Below are positions 63,966 to 64,000 of a stretch of DNA of 64,000 nucleotides, in pieces. The number at the start of each line of letters is the position of its first letter. The stretch's first letter is position 1. The DNA comes from Acanthaster planci. Its lineage: Eukaryota > Echinodermata > Asteroidea > Valvatida > Acanthasteridae. The DNA lies in NCBI RefSeq assembly GCF_001949145.1, contig NW_019091433.1:292213-356212 (forward strand). Reading direction: 5' to 3'. Position numbers and translations under genes: made by a program. The notes under the pieces are model-generated. The model was not told the DNA's origin and did no database searches. It saw only the letters and a program-made list of their open reading frames with translations.

Positions 63966-64000
63966 TTATCTTTGAGTATGGTCTTACCCATTACCTAGTG

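Noticed and set aside
1-64000. tRNA, rRNA or snRNA genes
   Set aside because: Only fragments (A-box-like strings and one 5S-like stretch) were seen; no complete cloverleaf or rRNA gene could be supported by eye.

Overview
This is animal nuclear DNA. Genes are split into many short, relatively GC-rich exons with GT-AG introns of about 0.3-8 kb in AT-rich DNA full of small transposons. The closest family matches I recall are vertebrate proteins, and the introns carry many MITEs, ACATGT-type microsatellites and a decayed CR1-like LINE. That suits an invertebrate, most probably a deuterostome (echinoderm, hemichordate or cephalochordate), but the species cannot be fixed from sequence alone. Exon coordinates come from manual splice-site and phase reading; no search was run.

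Layout. (1) 1-1462: a possible 3'-terminal exon of an unknown plus-strand gene (111-275), then on the minus strand the first coding exon of TAF6L (1319-1462), a histone-fold subunit of SAGA-type complexes. (2) 1463-5846: intergenic, no gene recognised. (3) 5847-13846, plus strand: complete 11-exon TAF1A, the SL1/TIF-IB subunit for RNA polymerase I (490 residues). (4) 14541-16921: converging 3' ends. (5) 16922-59764, minus strand: the 3' part of a giant nesprin-1 (SYNE1-like) gene, 31 constitutive exons read in one uninterrupted frame (7263 nt, 2420 residues), made of about twenty spectrin-like repeats ending in a KASH domain. (6) 59765-64000: the next upstream nesprin intron or flank, with tandem repeats and a degenerate plus-strand non-LTR retrotransposon.

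How they work together. TAF6L and TAF1A are both transcription-initiation proteins and lie divergently 4.4 kb apart; TAF1A and SYNE1 are convergent. Nesprin-1 is unrelated in function: it ties the nuclear envelope to the cytoskeleton through KASH-SUN binding.

The most interesting points are: a candidate alternative first exon inside the 7.8-kb nesprin intron, at the position where the vertebrate nesprin-1-alpha start joins the same splice junction; two separate 21-nt candidate microexons, each exactly one heptad, plus a 51-nt cassette exon; an eight-copy 42-bp tandem array built from the tail of a TAF1A exon together with its splice donor; and several well-bounded small DNA transposons (an inverted pair of TTAA-flanked elements, TTAA-flanked 59-bp palindromes, a hAT-like element with a perfect 8-bp target duplication, and long foldbacks). 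No CRISPR array, operon or prokaryotic-type system is present.
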